Assembly (NCBI RefSeq): GCF_900187425.1
Contig: NZ_FYDJ01000003.1
Location: 274,987 to 338,986, forward strand
Source of the DNA: Pseudomonas sp. Irchel s3h14
Lineage (GTDB): Bacteria; Pseudomonadota; Gammaproteobacteria; Pseudomonadales; Pseudomonadaceae
Reading direction: 5' to 3'
Length of the DNA stretch: 64,000 nucleotides
Position numbers and translations under genes: made by a program. Positions 1 to 8,962 of the stretch are shown here, piece by piece. Within the stretch, counting starts at the first letter, position 1. The number at the start of each line of letters is the position of its first letter. A model generated the notes under the pieces. It saw only the letters and a list, made by a program, of their open reading frames with translations, did not search any database and was not told the origin of the DNA.

Positions 1-2
1 AT

Positions 3-266
3 GAAGATCCGCCGATGGATCGCGAAACCCTGAACAAAATCGGTATTTGCGTGCTGTTGTTGCTGATCTTTGCCGGGCTGTTCGAACCCCTGGGTTTCAT
101 CCTCAGCAGCATGCTGATTGGCATTCCGATGGCGCGCCTGTACGGCGGACGCTGGTTGCCGAGCGCGGTGATCATCAGCCTGATGAGCATCGGTCTGTAC
201 CTGCTGTTCGACAAAGTCATGGACGTGCCACTGCCTCTGGGCCTGCTCGACGTTCTGGAGAACTGA
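3..266 (+). CDS. tctB: Tripartite tricarboxylate transporter small membrane subunit TctB (3' part)
   Basis: C-terminal 87 codons of a TctB-type protein, the small membrane subunit of a tripartite tricarboxylate transporter that takes up citrate-like carboxylates with a periplasmic TctC protein. The frame is open to the left edge (codons E-D-P-P precede the first internal ATG at 15), so the true start lies outside the window. Two hydrophobic helices are visible (around GICVLLLLIFAGLF and AVIISLMSIGLYLLF), as expected for the second half of TctB. The stop is one base before the tctA start, so the two genes are translationally linked. The identification rests on this context and the helix pattern; the substrate is unknown. 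Confidence 0.85.
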   Translation, partial: EDPPMDRETLNKIGICVLLLLIFAGLFEPLGFILSSMLIGIPMARLYGGRWLPSAVIISLMSIGLYLLFDKVMDVPLPLGLLDVLEN

Positions 267-267
267 T

Positions 268-1782
268 ATGGATACGCTTGGTTATTTGAGTCACGGCTTC
301 GGCGTCGCATTGACCCCTTACAACCTGGTGACCGCACTCAGCGGCACCCTGATCGGCACCGTCGTCGGCCTGCTCCCCGGCCTGGGTCCGATCAACGGCG
401 TGGCGTTGCTGATCCCGATCGCCTTCGCCCTCGGCCTGCCACCGGAGTCGGCGTTGATCCTGCTGGCCGCGGTTTATCTGGGTTGCGAATACGGCGGCCG
501 GATCAGTTCGATTCTGTTGAACATTCCGGGCGAAGCCTCCACCGTGATGACCACCCTCGATGGCTACCCGATGGCCCGTCAAGGGATGGCCGGGGTTGCG
601 TTATCGCTTTCGGCGTGGAGTTCGTTCATCGGCGCCTTCATTGCGACCTGCGGGATGGTGGTGTTCGCACCGATTCTGGCGAAATGGGCGATTGCCTTCG
701 GTCCGGCGGAATATTTCGTACTGATGGTGTTCGCGATTGTCTGCCTCGGCGGCATGGCTGGCGATCGACCGCTCAAGACGTTTATTGCGGCGCTGATCGG
801 TCTGTTCCTGTCGACGGTCGGCATTGATGCCAACAGCGGTGTCTACCGCTTCACCGGTGACAACATCCACCTCACCGATGGCATTCAGTTCGTGGTGCTG
901 GTGCTGGGTCTGTTCTCGATCAGTGAAATTCTCCTGCTGCTGGAAAAAACCCACCGTGGCCAGGAAGCGTTCCAAGCCACCGGTCGCATGATGTTCAACT
1001 TCAAGGAGGCCGCTTCGGTGTTCTGGGTGAACATACGTTGCGGTGTGCTCGGCTTCATCATGGGCGTGCTGCCCGGTGCTGGCGCGACACTGGCCAGCGC
1101 CGTGGCTTACATGACCGAGAAACGTATCGCGGGCCCAAGCGGAAAATTCGGACAAGGCGACAAGCGTGGTCTCGCCGCTCCGGAAACCGCCATCGGCGCT
1201 GAAGCCTGCGGCGCTCTGGTGCCGATGCTGACGCTGGGTGTTCCGGGTTCGGGCACGACGGCGGTGATGATCGGCGCACTGTCGCTGTACAACATCACCC
1301 CTGGCCCTCTGCTGTTTCAACAGCAACCGGACATCGTCTGGGGCCTGATCGCTTCGTTGTTTGTCGCCAACATCATGCTGGTGATCCTCAACATCCCAAT
1401 GATCCGCATCTTCACCCGCATCCTCGCCGTGCCGAACTGGGCGCTGGTGCCGATGATCGCGATCATTACCGCCATCGGCGTTTTCGCGGTGCATGCCACC
1501 ACCTTCGACCTGTTCCTGATGATCGGCATCGGCATCTTCGGCTACATTTTGCGTAAGCTGGATTTTCCGTTGTCGCCAGTGTTACTGGGCTTCATCCTCG
1601 GAGGCTTGATGGAACAGAACCTGCGCCGAGCCTTGTCGATCTCCAACGGTTCGCTGGAGATTCTCTGGTCGAGCGGGATCACCATGGGTGTCTGGGCGTT
1701 GATCGTCGTGATGCTGCTGGTGCCGATCCTGCGGATCTGGCGCAAACGTTCGGTCGCCCGGCGCGTTATCGCCGATGTCTGA
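268..1782 (+). CDS. tctA: Tripartite tricarboxylate transporter large permease TctA
   Basis: Full-length 504-residue TctA, the large permease of a tripartite tricarboxylate transporter in the inner membrane. It has about 10-12 hydrophobic segments. The two TctA signature loops are visible: near residue 35 (GLLPGLGPINGVALLIP) and its internal duplicate near 262-275 (GVLPGAGATLASAVAYM), plus the glycine-rich stretch with PMLTLGVPGSGTTAVMIGAL near 320. The ATG sits two bases after the tctB stop. No TctC receptor gene is in view; it may lie upstream of the window. The transported carboxylate cannot be read from sequence. Confidence 0.95.
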   Translation: MDTLGYLSHGFGVALTPYNLVTALSGTLIGTVVGLLPGLGPINGVALLIPIAFALGLPPESALILLAAVYLGCEYGGRISSILLNIPGEASTVMTTLDGYPMARQGMAGVALSLSAWSSFIGAFIATCGMVVFAPILAKWAIAFGPAEYFVLMVFAIVCLGGMAGDRPLKTFIAALIGLFLSTVGIDANSGVYRFTGDNIHLTDGIQFVVLVLGLFSISEILLLLEKTHRGQEAFQATGRMMFNFKEAASVFWVNIRCGVLGFIMGVLPGAGATLASAVAYMTEKRIAGPSGKFGQGDKRGLAAPETAIGAEACGALVPMLTLGVPGSGTTAVMIGALSLYNITPGPLLFQQQPDIVWGLIASLFVANIMLVILNIPMIRIFTRILAVPNWALVPMIAIITAIGVFAVHATTFDLFLMIGIGIFGYILRKLDFPLSPVLLGFILGGLMEQNLRRALSISNGSLEILWSSGITMGVWALIVVMLLVPILRIWRKRSVARRVIADV

Positions 1783-2818
1783 TCGAACACCCTTCAAAGC
1801 CTGGTGGGGAACCCCGCTGGTCGGTCTGCTGGGCGGTTACCTGGCCAGCCAGATCGGCTGGCCACTGCCGTGGATGGTCGGCTCGTTGCTGGCGATCATC
1901 CTGGTGCGTTGCCTGACACCCTGGCAATTGGCGGAAATCCCTGGCGGCCGCAAGTGCGGCCAGTGGATTGTCGGCATCGGCATCGGCCTGCACTTCACCC
2001 CGGTGGTGATGGAGCAGGTCCTGAGCCACTTCGGTTTGATCTTCTTCGGTGCGTTGGTCACCAGCCTGTCGGCCGTGGTCGGGGTCTGGTTGATGCGGCG
2101 TACCGGTGAAGATCGCGCCACCGCGTTCTTTTCCAGCATGCCCGGCGGCTCCGGGGAGATGGTCAACCTCGGCGCGCGTAACGGCGCTGTGCTCAGTCGT
2201 GTTGCGGCGGGGCAAAGTCTGCGGGTGTTGGTGGTGGTGCTGTGTGTGCCGGCGGCGTTCAAGTATTTGTTGGGTGACGGTGCGCCGTTGTCCCATGCCA
2301 CTTCCGTTGACTGGCGCTGGCTGGCGATTCTGTTCCCGGCGGGCGCCCTGCTTGCTTGGGGCTGGCAGCGGTTGCGTCAACCCAATCCGTGGCTGTTCGG
2401 GCCGTTGCTGGTGAGTGCGGCGGTGAGTATTGGCTGGGATCTGCACATCAGTTTGCCCAACGGCGGCAGCCAGATCGGCCAATGGCTGATTGGCAGCGGA
2501 TTGGGGTGTCACTTCAATCGGCAGTTTTTCCGGCGTGCGCCTTCTTTTATGGGGCGGACCTTGATTGGCACGGTGCTGACCATGTTGATCGCCACGCTGG
2601 CGGCATTAGGGTTGAGTGCACTGACGCACCTGGATTTGCGTTCGCTGACGTTAGGCATGATGCCCGGCGGGATTGCAGAGATGAGCCTGACGGCGGAGAC
2701 ATTGCAGTTGTCGGTGCCGCTGGTGACGGCGATGCAGGTGATGCGGCTGTTGTTTGTGTTGTTTCTGGCGGAGCCGTTGTTCAAGTATTGGAATCGGGTT
2801 CCGGATTCCCCCCGATAG
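1775..2818 (+). CDS. AbrB family membrane protein (COG3180)
   Basis: 347-residue integral membrane protein of the AbrB/YbfB-like family (a duplicated membrane domain, called putative ammonia monooxygenase in old annotations; not the Bacillus regulator AbrB). Two copies of the family motif occur, SSMPGGSGEMVNLGARNG near residue 125 and GMMPGGIAEMSLTAE near 293, each followed by a helix, which shows the internal duplication. The start overlaps the end of tctA by 8 bases, so it is the third gene of the operon. Family members are often placed beside Tct transporters and may export or exchange small metabolites, but the function is not established. Confidence 0.85.
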   Translation: MSDRTPFKAWWGTPLVGLLGGYLASQIGWPLPWMVGSLLAIILVRCLTPWQLAEIPGGRKCGQWIVGIGIGLHFTPVVMEQVLSHFGLIFFGALVTSLSAVVGVWLMRRTGEDRATAFFSSMPGGSGEMVNLGARNGAVLSRVAAGQSLRVLVVVLCVPAAFKYLLGDGAPLSHATSVDWRWLAILFPAGALLAWGWQRLRQPNPWLFGPLLVSAAVSIGWDLHISLPNGGSQIGQWLIGSGLGCHFNRQFFRRAPSFMGRTLIGTVLTMLIATLAALGLSALTHLDLRSLTLGMMPGGIAEMSLTAETLQLSVPLVTAMQVMRLLFVLFLAEPLFKYWNRVPDSPR

Positions 2819-2832
2819 ACCGAGTCGCCTCA

Positions 2833-2913
2833 TTCGCGAGCAAGCCCGCTCCCACATTTGACCGAGTTGTCCAGACAGACTCGGTCAAATGTGGGAGCGG
2901 GCTTGCTCGCGAA
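2833..2913. repeat. REP inverted pair (GTGGGAGCGGGCTTGCTCGCGAA class)
   Basis: Perfect inverted repeat with 35-bp arms (2833-2867 and 2879-2913) around an 11-bp loop. The outer part is the standard Pseudomonas REP unit; the arms extend inward by ten further paired bases. It lies between the convergent AbrB-like gene and ung and can form a strong hairpin in RNA from either side, so it probably also limits read-through. Confidence 0.9.
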
Positions 2914-2934
2914 GGGGCCCTTTCGGTCAACGCA

Positions 2935-3627
2935 TCAAACCGGAGGCAATCGCCACTCGATCGGCGTTTCGCCATTCTGCTCCAGATACTTATTGGTGCG
3001 ACTGAAGTGCCCGCACCCTAGGAAGCCGCGATAGGCGGACAACGGTGACGGATGCACCGACGTCAGCACCAGGTGCTTGGTGGCATCAATCAGTTTCTGC
3101 TTGCTCTGGGCATGCGCGCCCCACAGCAGGAACACCAGATGTGGCTGGTGTTCGCTGACCACTTCGATAATCCGATCGGTAAAGTGCTGCCAGCCTTTGC
3201 CCGCATGAGCGTTGGCGTTGGCGCGTTCCACGGTCATGGTGGTGTTGATCATCAGCACGCCTTGGTCAGCCCAGCTTTGCAGGCAACCGTGGCTCGGGAT
3301 GTCGATGTTCAGATCGCGTTTCAATTCTTTATAGATGTTCACCAGCGACGGCGGCGCCGGTACGCCCGGTTGCACCGAGAAGCACAAGCCATGGGCCTGT
3401 CCCGGGCCGTGGTACGGGTCCTGGCCGAGGATGACGACTTTGACTTTATCCAGCGGCGTCGAATTGAGCGCGTTGAAAATCATCGGTCCTGGAGGGTAGA
3501 TTTCCTTGCCTGCCGCGCGCTCCTCTTGCAGGAAGTCGCGCAACTCTGCCATGTAGGGCTGGTCGAATTCGGCACGCAGTGCCTCCTTCCAGCTCGGTTC
3601 GAGTTTGATACGGTCGTCAGCAGTCAT
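2935..3627 (-). CDS. ung: Uracil-DNA glycosylase, family 1
   Basis: 230-residue uracil-DNA glycosylase, which removes uracil from DNA in base-excision repair. The water-activating loop GQDPYHG (residues 68-74, catalytic Asp70) and the minor-groove intercalation loop [10 protein letters not shown] near residue 193 are intact. I place the start at the [11 protein letters not shown] methionine, seven codons inside the longest frame, because it matches the usual start of Pseudomonas Ung. Single gene, convergent with the AbrB-like gene and separated from it by the REP pair. Confidence 0.97.
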   Translation of the reverse strand: MTADDRIKLEPSWKEALRAEFDQPYMAELRDFLQEERAAGKEIYPPGPMIFNALNSTPLDKVKVVILGQDPYHGPGQAHGLCFSVQPGVPAPPSLVNIYKELKRDLNIDIPSHGCLQSWADQGVLMINTTMTVERANANAHAGKGWQHFTDRIIEVVSEHQPHLVFLLWGAHAQSKQKLIDATKHLVLTSVHPSPLSAYRGFLGCGHFSRTNKYLEQNGETPIEWRLPPV

Positions 3628-3759
3628 GGTCACATCCGGCAAAAACAATGGGGCGAACCCTAGGAAAGCCCATCACGCTTGTCAATTGATCTGACGCAGA
3701 TCCGGCACTTTCCTACATAGCGATCATACTGAACGCTCAAATTCCCGATCGAGGTCACG

Positions 3760-4863
3760 ATGAATCTGCACTTCGAAGAACTCACCGGCACCGACGGCGC
3801 ACGCATCGGAGTCGCCAGCCTGGATGCCGAAAAGTCCCTCAATGCCCTGTCCTTGCCGATGATCAACGCCTTGCGCGATCAACTGGACGTCTGGGCCAAA
3901 GAACCGCAAATCGTCTGCGTCGTGCTGCGCGGCAACGGTGCCAAAGCCTTTTGCGCCGGTGGCGAAGTCCGCAGCCTGGTGGAAGCCTGTCGCGCTCATC
4001 CCGGCGAAGTGCCGCCGTTGGCCGCGCATTTCTTTGCGGCGGAATATCGCCTGGACTTCAATCTGCACACTTACCCTAAACCACTGATCTGCTGGGGGCA
4101 TGGTTATGTGCTCGGCGGCGGCATGGGGCTGCTGCAAGGGGCGGGCATCCGGATTGTTACGCCGAGCAGCCGTCTGGCGATGCCGGAGATCAGTATCGGT
4201 TTGTACCCGGATGTCGGGGCCAGTTGGTTTCTGTCTCGCCTGCCCGGCAAGCTCGGATTGTTTCTCGGCCTGACCGGCGCCCATATAAACGGTCGCGATG
4301 CGATCGATCTCGACCTGGCCGACCGTTTCCTGCTCGATGAACAGCAGGAAGAGCTGATGGAAGGCCTGCTGCAGTTGAACTGGCAGGAACAGACGCCGAT
4401 GCAGCTGAACAGCCTGCTCAAGGCCTTGCAGCAGGAAGCGCTCGCGCAAATACCCGAAGCCCAGTGGTTACCGCGACGCCAGCAGATCGATGAGCTGCTG
4501 GATGTCAGTGACGTGCGCTGCGCCTGGAAGGCCATCAGCCAGCTGCGCGACAACACGGATCTGCTGCTCAGCCGTGCTGCGAAAACCATGAGCGAAGGCT
4601 CGCCCCTGACCGCTCATCTGGTGTGGGAACAGATCGCCCGCGCCCGGCACATGTCGCTGGCTCAAGTCTTTCAGATGGAATACACCATGAGCCTCAACTG
4701 TTGCCGTCATCCTGAGTTCAGCGAAGGCGTGCGCGCACGATTGATCGACAAGGATCAAAAACCACATTGGCACTGGCCAGACATCAATAATCTGCCGGAT
4801 GCAGTGGTAGACGCGCATTTCCACAAGGCCTGGGAGGGCCGGCATCCACTGGCCGATCTGTAG
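3760..4863 (+). CDS. Enoyl-CoA hydratase/isomerase family protein, probable 3-hydroxyisobutyryl-CoA hydrolase-like
   Basis: 367-residue crotonase-fold protein. The length and layout fit the 3-hydroxyisobutyryl-CoA hydrolase branch rather than the roughly 260-residue hydratases. Visible are the first oxyanion-hole segment (GNGAKAFCAGGEVRSL, near 58-73), the second (WGHGYVLGGGMGLLQGAGIRI, near 111-131) and the PEISIGLYPDVGASWFLSRLPG block near 144-165, with the catalytic Glu/Asp region typical of HIBCH. The enzyme would release 3-hydroxyisobutyrate from its CoA ester in valine catabolism, but other beta-hydroxyacyl-CoA substrates are possible. It stands alone, followed by a terminator. Confidence 0.85.
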   Translation: MNLHFEELTGTDGARIGVASLDAEKSLNALSLPMINALRDQLDVWAKEPQIVCVVLRGNGAKAFCAGGEVRSLVEACRAHPGEVPPLAAHFFAAEYRLDFNLHTYPKPLICWGHGYVLGGGMGLLQGAGIRIVTPSSRLAMPEISIGLYPDVGASWFLSRLPGKLGLFLGLTGAHINGRDAIDLDLADRFLLDEQQEELMEGLLQLNWQEQTPMQLNSLLKALQQEALAQIPEAQWLPRRQQIDELLDVSDVRCAWKAISQLRDNTDLLLSRAAKTMSEGSPLTAHLVWEQIARARHMSLAQVFQMEYTMSLNCCRHPEFSEGVRARLIDKDQKPHWHWPDINNLPDAVVDAHFHKAWEGRHPLADL

Positions 4864-4882
4864 GAATACTGAAATCCGGGCA

Positions 4883-4914
4883 TAAAAAAGCGGCGCTTCA
4901 TGCGCCGCTTTTTT
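4883..4914. terminator. Rho-independent terminator, bidirectional
   Basis: Stem AAGCGGCGC / GCGCCGCTT with loop TTCAT, flanked by an A run on the left and a T run on the right. It lies between the convergent crotonase gene and the lipoprotein gene at 4923 and can serve both. Confidence 0.9.
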
Positions 4915-4922
4915 ATGAGTGT

Positions 4923-5417
4923 TTAACGGTGGCCGCCTCGGCCGTCGTGATCGCCGCGACCGCTGTGGTCGCCCCTTCCGCCACGGTGGTCGCGTCCGCC
5001 ATGGCCGCCGCGATAGTCGTTGTTTCCACCGCGGTTACGGCCGTCCCAACCGCCACGGTTATGGCCATCCCAGCCGCGATTCTGATGAGCCCGGTAATCG
5101 GCTCGTGGCGACGACTGGTAATAGCGTGGTGCCGGTTGATAAACCCGCGGCTGATGGTAGTACCGCGGTGCCGGTTGATAAACCCGCGGCTGATGGTAAT
5201 ACCGCGGCGTTGGCTGGTAATACCGCGCTGGCGGGGCGTAGTACCGGCGTGGTTGCGTGTAATAACCGCCGTCTGAGTAGTAAGGCCCACCACCGGAATA
5301 ATAGGCTGGCGAGGTATAGACCTCGGAACTGTAATAGCTGGCTCCTCCATCGGAATAGGGCACGCATGCACCAAGAGACAATCCCAATACAGCAATCAGA
5401 AGAATTCGCAGATACAT
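4923..5417 (-). CDS. Tyr/Pro- and Gly/Asp/Arg-rich repeat lipoprotein, unknown function
   Basis: 164-residue predicted lipoprotein. The start is the ATG at 5417 (MYLRILLIAVLGLSLGAC), behind a strong GGAGG; the upstream extension of the frame has no such site. The signal peptide ends in the lipobox LGAC. The mature part begins with a Tyr/Ser-rich segment, then tandem units of the form QPRVYQPAPRYYH, then a Gly-Arg-Asp-His-rich tail. The repeat units are also exact at DNA level around 5143-5220. No catalytic domain is visible. The low-complexity composition suggests an envelope or surface-exposed role, but none can be assigned. It shares leader, ribosome-binding site and style with the next lipoprotein gene. 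Confidence 0.75.
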   Translation of the reverse strand: MYLRILLIAVLGLSLGACVPYSDGGASYYSSEVYTSPAYYSGGGPYYSDGGYYTQPRRYYAPPARYYQPTPRYYHQPRVYQPAPRYYHQPRVYQPAPRYYQSSPRADYRAHQNRGWDGHNRGGWDGRNRGGNNDYRGGHGGRDHRGGRGDHSGRGDHDGRGGHR

Positions 5418-5584
5418 GGCGGCCTCCTGGACCGCGAGTGAGCCACACCAGCGACGCTGGCAGGCGACAGTCAATTATTCGGTGACTGTCGAAAGATCAG
5501 ACATCGTTTTCCAAATCTGGTGCGTTCCAGAAACAGATTGAAACAAGTCGCCGATGAAAGGTTTTTCATCCATTCACCCACTGA

Positions 5585-5827
5585 TTAATGGTGGCCACCG
5601 CGATATCCACCACCGTAATGACGTGGCCCGTGGCCGCCCCAATAGTAGTAGCGATAGCCACCATAAAAGCGCGGTCCGTTGTAATAGCGCGGTCCGTAAT
5701 AGTAGGAATAGGGGGAATAGCCGGGGTAGTAATAAGGCGCGGAGTACACATCGTAGCCACCGGCATAGTAGTAGCAGCCGGATATCCCAAGACCCAGAAC
5801 AACACCAAGCAACAGTCGACGAAACAT
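5585..5827 (-). CDS. Small Tyr/Gly-rich lipoprotein
   Basis: 80-residue predicted lipoprotein. The start at 5827 (MFRRLLLGVVLGLGISGC) is chosen because it follows the same GGAGGCCGCC leader as the gene at 5417, although the frame is open further upstream. Lipobox ISGC; the mature 60 residues are dominated by Tyr, Gly, Ser, Pro and His (YYYPGYSPYSYYYGPRYY style). It is evidently a shorter relative of the neighbouring Tyr-rich lipoprotein, both on the minus strand. Unknown function. Confidence 0.7.
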   Translation of the reverse strand: MFRRLLLGVVLGLGISGCYYYAGGYDVYSAPYYYPGYSPYSYYYGPRYYNGPRFYGGYRYYYWGGHGPRHYGGGYRGGHH

Positions 5828-6109
5828 GGCGGCCTCCTGAAAGACCCACAACCGGAACAGGCCGGCTGACACCTGTTTTGACTGGCAATGCTGCGCCGAG
5901 TGCCGAGCCGCCTGGACCTTCAGATCAGCGGCCGACCCGATCCATTGCGGTGCACCCACGCACCATCTCAAGGCAGCGCCGCCACCTCTTCCCAACGCAC
6001 CAACTGCGTAATCGCCCACGCTAGAGCGCTCAAGCCGACTTGGCACGGCTCTCGCTTTAGCAAACACGTGCAGGAGTCATCACAGTTCGCGGCACCACAA
6101 TTTGCAATG

Positions 6110-6210
6110 GCTGACTAGGGTTCCGGCTCGCTAAGGCGAGTGTCTGGTCCGAGAGTTGGCGACCTCCAGTTGAGGTTACACGGCGGGATAAAAGCCCGGG
6201 AGACAAGCCA
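6110..6210 (+). promoter_or_regulatory. Guanidine-I riboswitch (ykkC class)
   Basis: The conserved ykkC blocks appear in order: CTAGGGTTCCG (6114-6124), a short variable stem, TGTCTGGTCCGAGAG (6141-6155), a second variable stem, then ACACGGCGGGATAAAAGCCCG (6179 on) followed by GGAGA. This is the guanidine-I aptamer. It lies about 55 nt upstream of the substrate-binding protein ATG and is expected to switch the whole operon on when guanidinium is bound. It gives the decisive evidence that genes usually named for urea here act on guanidine. I did not fold the expression platform. Confidence 0.95.
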
Positions 6211-6265
6211 CCGTTCACGGTGCCGCGTTGACTCCTGCCCGCCCTTGATCAACTGGAGAACCACC

Positions 6266-7333
6266 ATGCTCAAGCTTCGTTTATCCGCCCTGCTCGCCGC
6301 TGCATTCGCAGCCTTCGTGAGCGTCTCGTCCCAGGCCGCACAGAAAGACCACTTCAGCGTCTGCTGGACCATCTACGCCGGTTGGATGCCCTGGGAATAC
6401 GCCGGCAGCCAAGGCATCGTCGACAAATGGGCGAAGAAGTACGGCATCAAGATCGATGTGGTGCAGCTCAATGACTACGTCGAATCCATCAACCAATACA
6501 CCGCCGGCCAGTTCGATGGATGCACCATGACCAACATGGATGCGCTGACCATTCCGGCGGCTGGCGGCGTCGACAGCACAGCGCTGATCGTCAGCGATTT
6601 CTCCAACGGCAACGACGGCATTGTGCTCAAGGGCGACGGCAAGAAAGTCACCGACCTCAAAGGCATGGACGTCAATCTGGTGGAGCTTTCTGTCTCCCAC
6701 TACCTGCTGGCCCGGGCGCTGGATTCGGTCGATCTCACCGAGAAAGACCTGAAAGTGGTCAACACCTCCGACGCCGACATCTCGGCTGCCTTCAACACCG
6801 ATCAGGTCAACGCTGTCACCACCTGGAACCCGATGCTTTCGGACATCAAGGCCAAGCCTGCGGTGACCGAAGTGTTCAACTCCAGCCAGATCCCCGGCGA
6901 AATCATGGACATGATGGTGGTCAACTCATCGACCCTCAAAGACAACCCGGCGCTGGGCAAAGCGCTGACCGGCGCCTGGTTTGAAGTGGTCGAGTTGATG
7001 AACGCCAAAAACGCCGCCAGCAAAGCCGCCCTCGAACACATGGCCAAAGCTTCCGGCACCGATCTGGCCGGTTTCCAGTCGCAACTGGACACCACCAAAT
7101 TGTTCGCCACCCCCAAAGAAGCCCTGGCGTTCTCCACCAGCAAGCAACTGCCGGAAACCATGCGCAAAGTCGCCGAGTTCTCGTTCCAGCACGGCTTGCT
7201 GGGTGAAGGCGCCAAGGACACTAGCGCGGTCGGCATGGCGTTCGCCAACGGCGTGACCAGCGGCGACAAGACCAACCTCAAGCTGCGCTTCGACCCGACC
7301 TACGTGCAGATGGCCGCCGACGCCAAGCTGTAA
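6266..7333 (+). CDS. ABC transporter periplasmic substrate-binding protein, guanidine (annotated urea carboxylase-related)
   Basis: 355-residue NitT/TauT-type periplasmic binding protein with a signal peptide (MLKLRLSALLAAAFAAFVSVSSQAA). The start is the ATG at 6266 after GGAGA; an upstream frame extension runs into the riboswitch and is discarded. The mature start DHFSVCWTIYAGWMPW and the NDYVESINQYTAGQFDGCTMTNMDAL segment are typical of the binding protein encoded with urea carboxylase. As first gene under the guanidine riboswitch it most likely delivers guanidinium, or a related compound, to the permease encoded next. Confidence 0.9.
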   Translation: MLKLRLSALLAAAFAAFVSVSSQAAQKDHFSVCWTIYAGWMPWEYAGSQGIVDKWAKKYGIKIDVVQLNDYVESINQYTAGQFDGCTMTNMDALTIPAAGGVDSTALIVSDFSNGNDGIVLKGDGKKVTDLKGMDVNLVELSVSHYLLARALDSVDLTEKDLKVVNTSDADISAAFNTDQVNAVTTWNPMLSDIKAKPAVTEVFNSSQIPGEIMDMMVVNSSTLKDNPALGKALTGAWFEVVELMNAKNAASKAALEHMAKASGTDLAGFQSQLDTTKLFATPKEALAFSTSKQLPETMRKVAEFSFQHGLLGEGAKDTSAVGMAFANGVTSGDKTNLKLRFDPTYVQMAADAKL

Positions 7334-7349
7334 TCAGGAGGACCTGGCC

Positions 7350-8165
7350 ATGCGCCTGATCAATCGCCACCCGGATCGTCCGAGTCGCCTGCTGTTGGTG
7401 ATCCTGCCATTTGCTCTGGTGCTGTTCGCCTACTTCATGGGCTCGGCCGAGCGGCTGACGGACAACCCCAATGACAAGCTGCTGCCGAGCGCCGTGCAGA
7501 TGACTGACGCGGTGAAACGCCTGGCGTTCACCGCCGACAGCCGCACCGGCGACTATTTTCTTTGGCAAGACACCGCGTCCAGCCTTCGACGCTTGGCCAT
7601 CGGCCTCGGCATCAGTGCGCTGGCCGGGCTGTGCCTGGGCATCGCCGCCGGTACCCTGCCGCTGTTCGGTGCGCCGTTGTCGCCGTTGCTGACGGTGCTG
7701 TCGATGGTGCCGCCGCTGGCGATTCTGCCGATTCTGTTCATCGTGTTCGGTTTGGGGGAATTGTCGAAAGTAATGCTGATCGTGATCGGCATCACTCCGT
7801 GCCTGGCTCGTGATCTGGAGCAACGCGCCCGGGAAATTCCCGTCGAGTTGCTGATCAAGGCCCAGACCCTCGGCGCTTCAACCTGGACGCTGATGCTGCG
7901 CGTGGTGCTGCCGCAATTGCTGCCACGGCTGCTTATCTCGTTGCGGCTGATGCTCGGCTCGGCGTGGTTGTTCCTGATCGCTGCCGAAGCCATTGCGTCC
8001 ACCGACGGACTCGGTTACCGGATTTTCCTGGTGCGCCGCTACCTGGCGATGGACGTGATTTTGCCGTACGTGGTCTGGATCACTCTGCTCGCCTGGCTGA
8101 TGGATTGGGGCCTGAAACGCCTGACCCAACGGGCGTTCCCTTGGTATGAGGGGGCCCGCGCATGA
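7350..8165 (+). CDS. ABC transporter permease, guanidine uptake operon
   Basis: 271-residue inner-membrane permease of the NitT/TauT (binding-protein-dependent) family with about six hydrophobic helices. The EAA loop is visible near residues 168-185 (LIKAQTLGASTWTLMLRVVLPQ, in which the conserved Gly sits after the Leu). It starts 16 bases after the binding protein and its stop overlaps the ATPase start by four bases (ATGA), so translation of the two is coupled. Confidence 0.9.
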   Translation: MRLINRHPDRPSRLLLVILPFALVLFAYFMGSAERLTDNPNDKLLPSAVQMTDAVKRLAFTADSRTGDYFLWQDTASSLRRLAIGLGISALAGLCLGIAAGTLPLFGAPLSPLLTVLSMVPPLAILPILFIVFGLGELSKVMLIVIGITPCLARDLEQRAREIPVELLIKAQTLGASTWTLMLRVVLPQLLPRLLISLRLMLGSAWLFLIAAEAIASTDGLGYRIFLVRRYLAMDVILPYVVWITLLAWLMDWGLKRLTQRAFPWYEGARA

Positions 8166-8950
8166 GCTTCATCACAGTGAAAAATGTCTGGCAGCAATAC
8201 GCCGATCAGGTGGTGCTCGAAGGGCTGAACCTGAACGTCAACGAGGGTGAGTTCTGCACCTTGGTCGGTGCGTCGGGTTGCGGCAAGTCGACCTTCCTGC
8301 GGTTGTTACTGGGCCAGGAGCGCGCCAGTCGAGGCGAGATTCTGTTGGATGGCCAAGCCCTGGCCGGCGAGCCGGATGCCAGCCGTGGCGTGGTGTTCCA
8401 GCGCTACTCGGTGTTCCCGCATTTAACGGTACTGGACAACGTCGCCCTCGGCCTCGAACTGCCGCGCTCGCCCCTGCTCGGGCGCCTTTTCGGCAGCGCA
8501 AAAAAAGACGCACGCGAACAAGCCTCAGTGCTGCTGCACAAAGTCGGCCTCGGCCATTCGCTGGACAAGTACCCGGCGCAACTCTCCGGCGGCATGCAAC
8601 AACGACTGGCGATTGCCCAGGCGCTGATCATGAAACCGCGCGTGCTGCTGCTCGACGAACCGTTCGGCGCCCTCGATCCGGGCATCCGCAAGGACATGCA
8701 CGGTTTGCTGCTGGAGCTGTGGCGCGAGACGCAACTGACGGTGTTCATGGTCACCCACGATCTGTCCGAAGGCTTCAGTCTCGGCACCCGCCTGCTGGTG
8801 TTCGACAAGGTCCGCGTTGATCCGCACGCCCCCGGTGCCTATGGCGCACGCATCACTTACGACATCCCTTTGAACAGCGACCGCCGCACCAACCGTGCCG
8901 CCGTCGACGCCTTACCGGCTGAGCTGGCAGGCACGCTTCGTACCGCTTAG
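8162..8950 (+). CDS. ABC transporter ATP-binding protein, guanidine uptake operon
   Basis: 262-residue ATPase. Walker A GASGCGKST (near 37-45), Q-loop region GVVFQRYSVFPHLTV (near 77-91), signature LSGGMQQRLAIAQAL (near 141-155), Walker B VLLLDEPFGALDP (near 161-173) and the switch His in VTHDLSEG are intact. It energises the adjacent permease. The C-terminal roughly 45 residues carry no extra regulatory domain that I recognise. Confidence 0.93.
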   Translation: MSFITVKNVWQQYADQVVLEGLNLNVNEGEFCTLVGASGCGKSTFLRLLLGQERASRGEILLDGQALAGEPDASRGVVFQRYSVFPHLTVLDNVALGLELPRSPLLGRLFGSAKKDAREQASVLLHKVGLGHSLDKYPAQLSGGMQQRLAIAQALIMKPRVLLLDEPFGALDPGIRKDMHGLLLELWRETQLTVFMVTHDLSEGFSLGTRLLVFDKVRVDPHAPGAYGARITYDIPLNSDRRTNRAAVDALPAELAGTLRTA

Positions 8951-8962
8951 AGGATTTTTGAA

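Noticed and set aside
601..1494. Long minus-strand frames opposite tctA
   Set aside because: His/Arg/Gln-rich translations typical of antisense of a GC-rich gene; tctA is complete and conserved.
4919..5485. Plus-strand frames over the Tyr-rich lipoprotein gene
   Set aside because: They are products of the repeated composition of the minus-strand gene, which has signal peptide, lipobox and ribosome-binding site.
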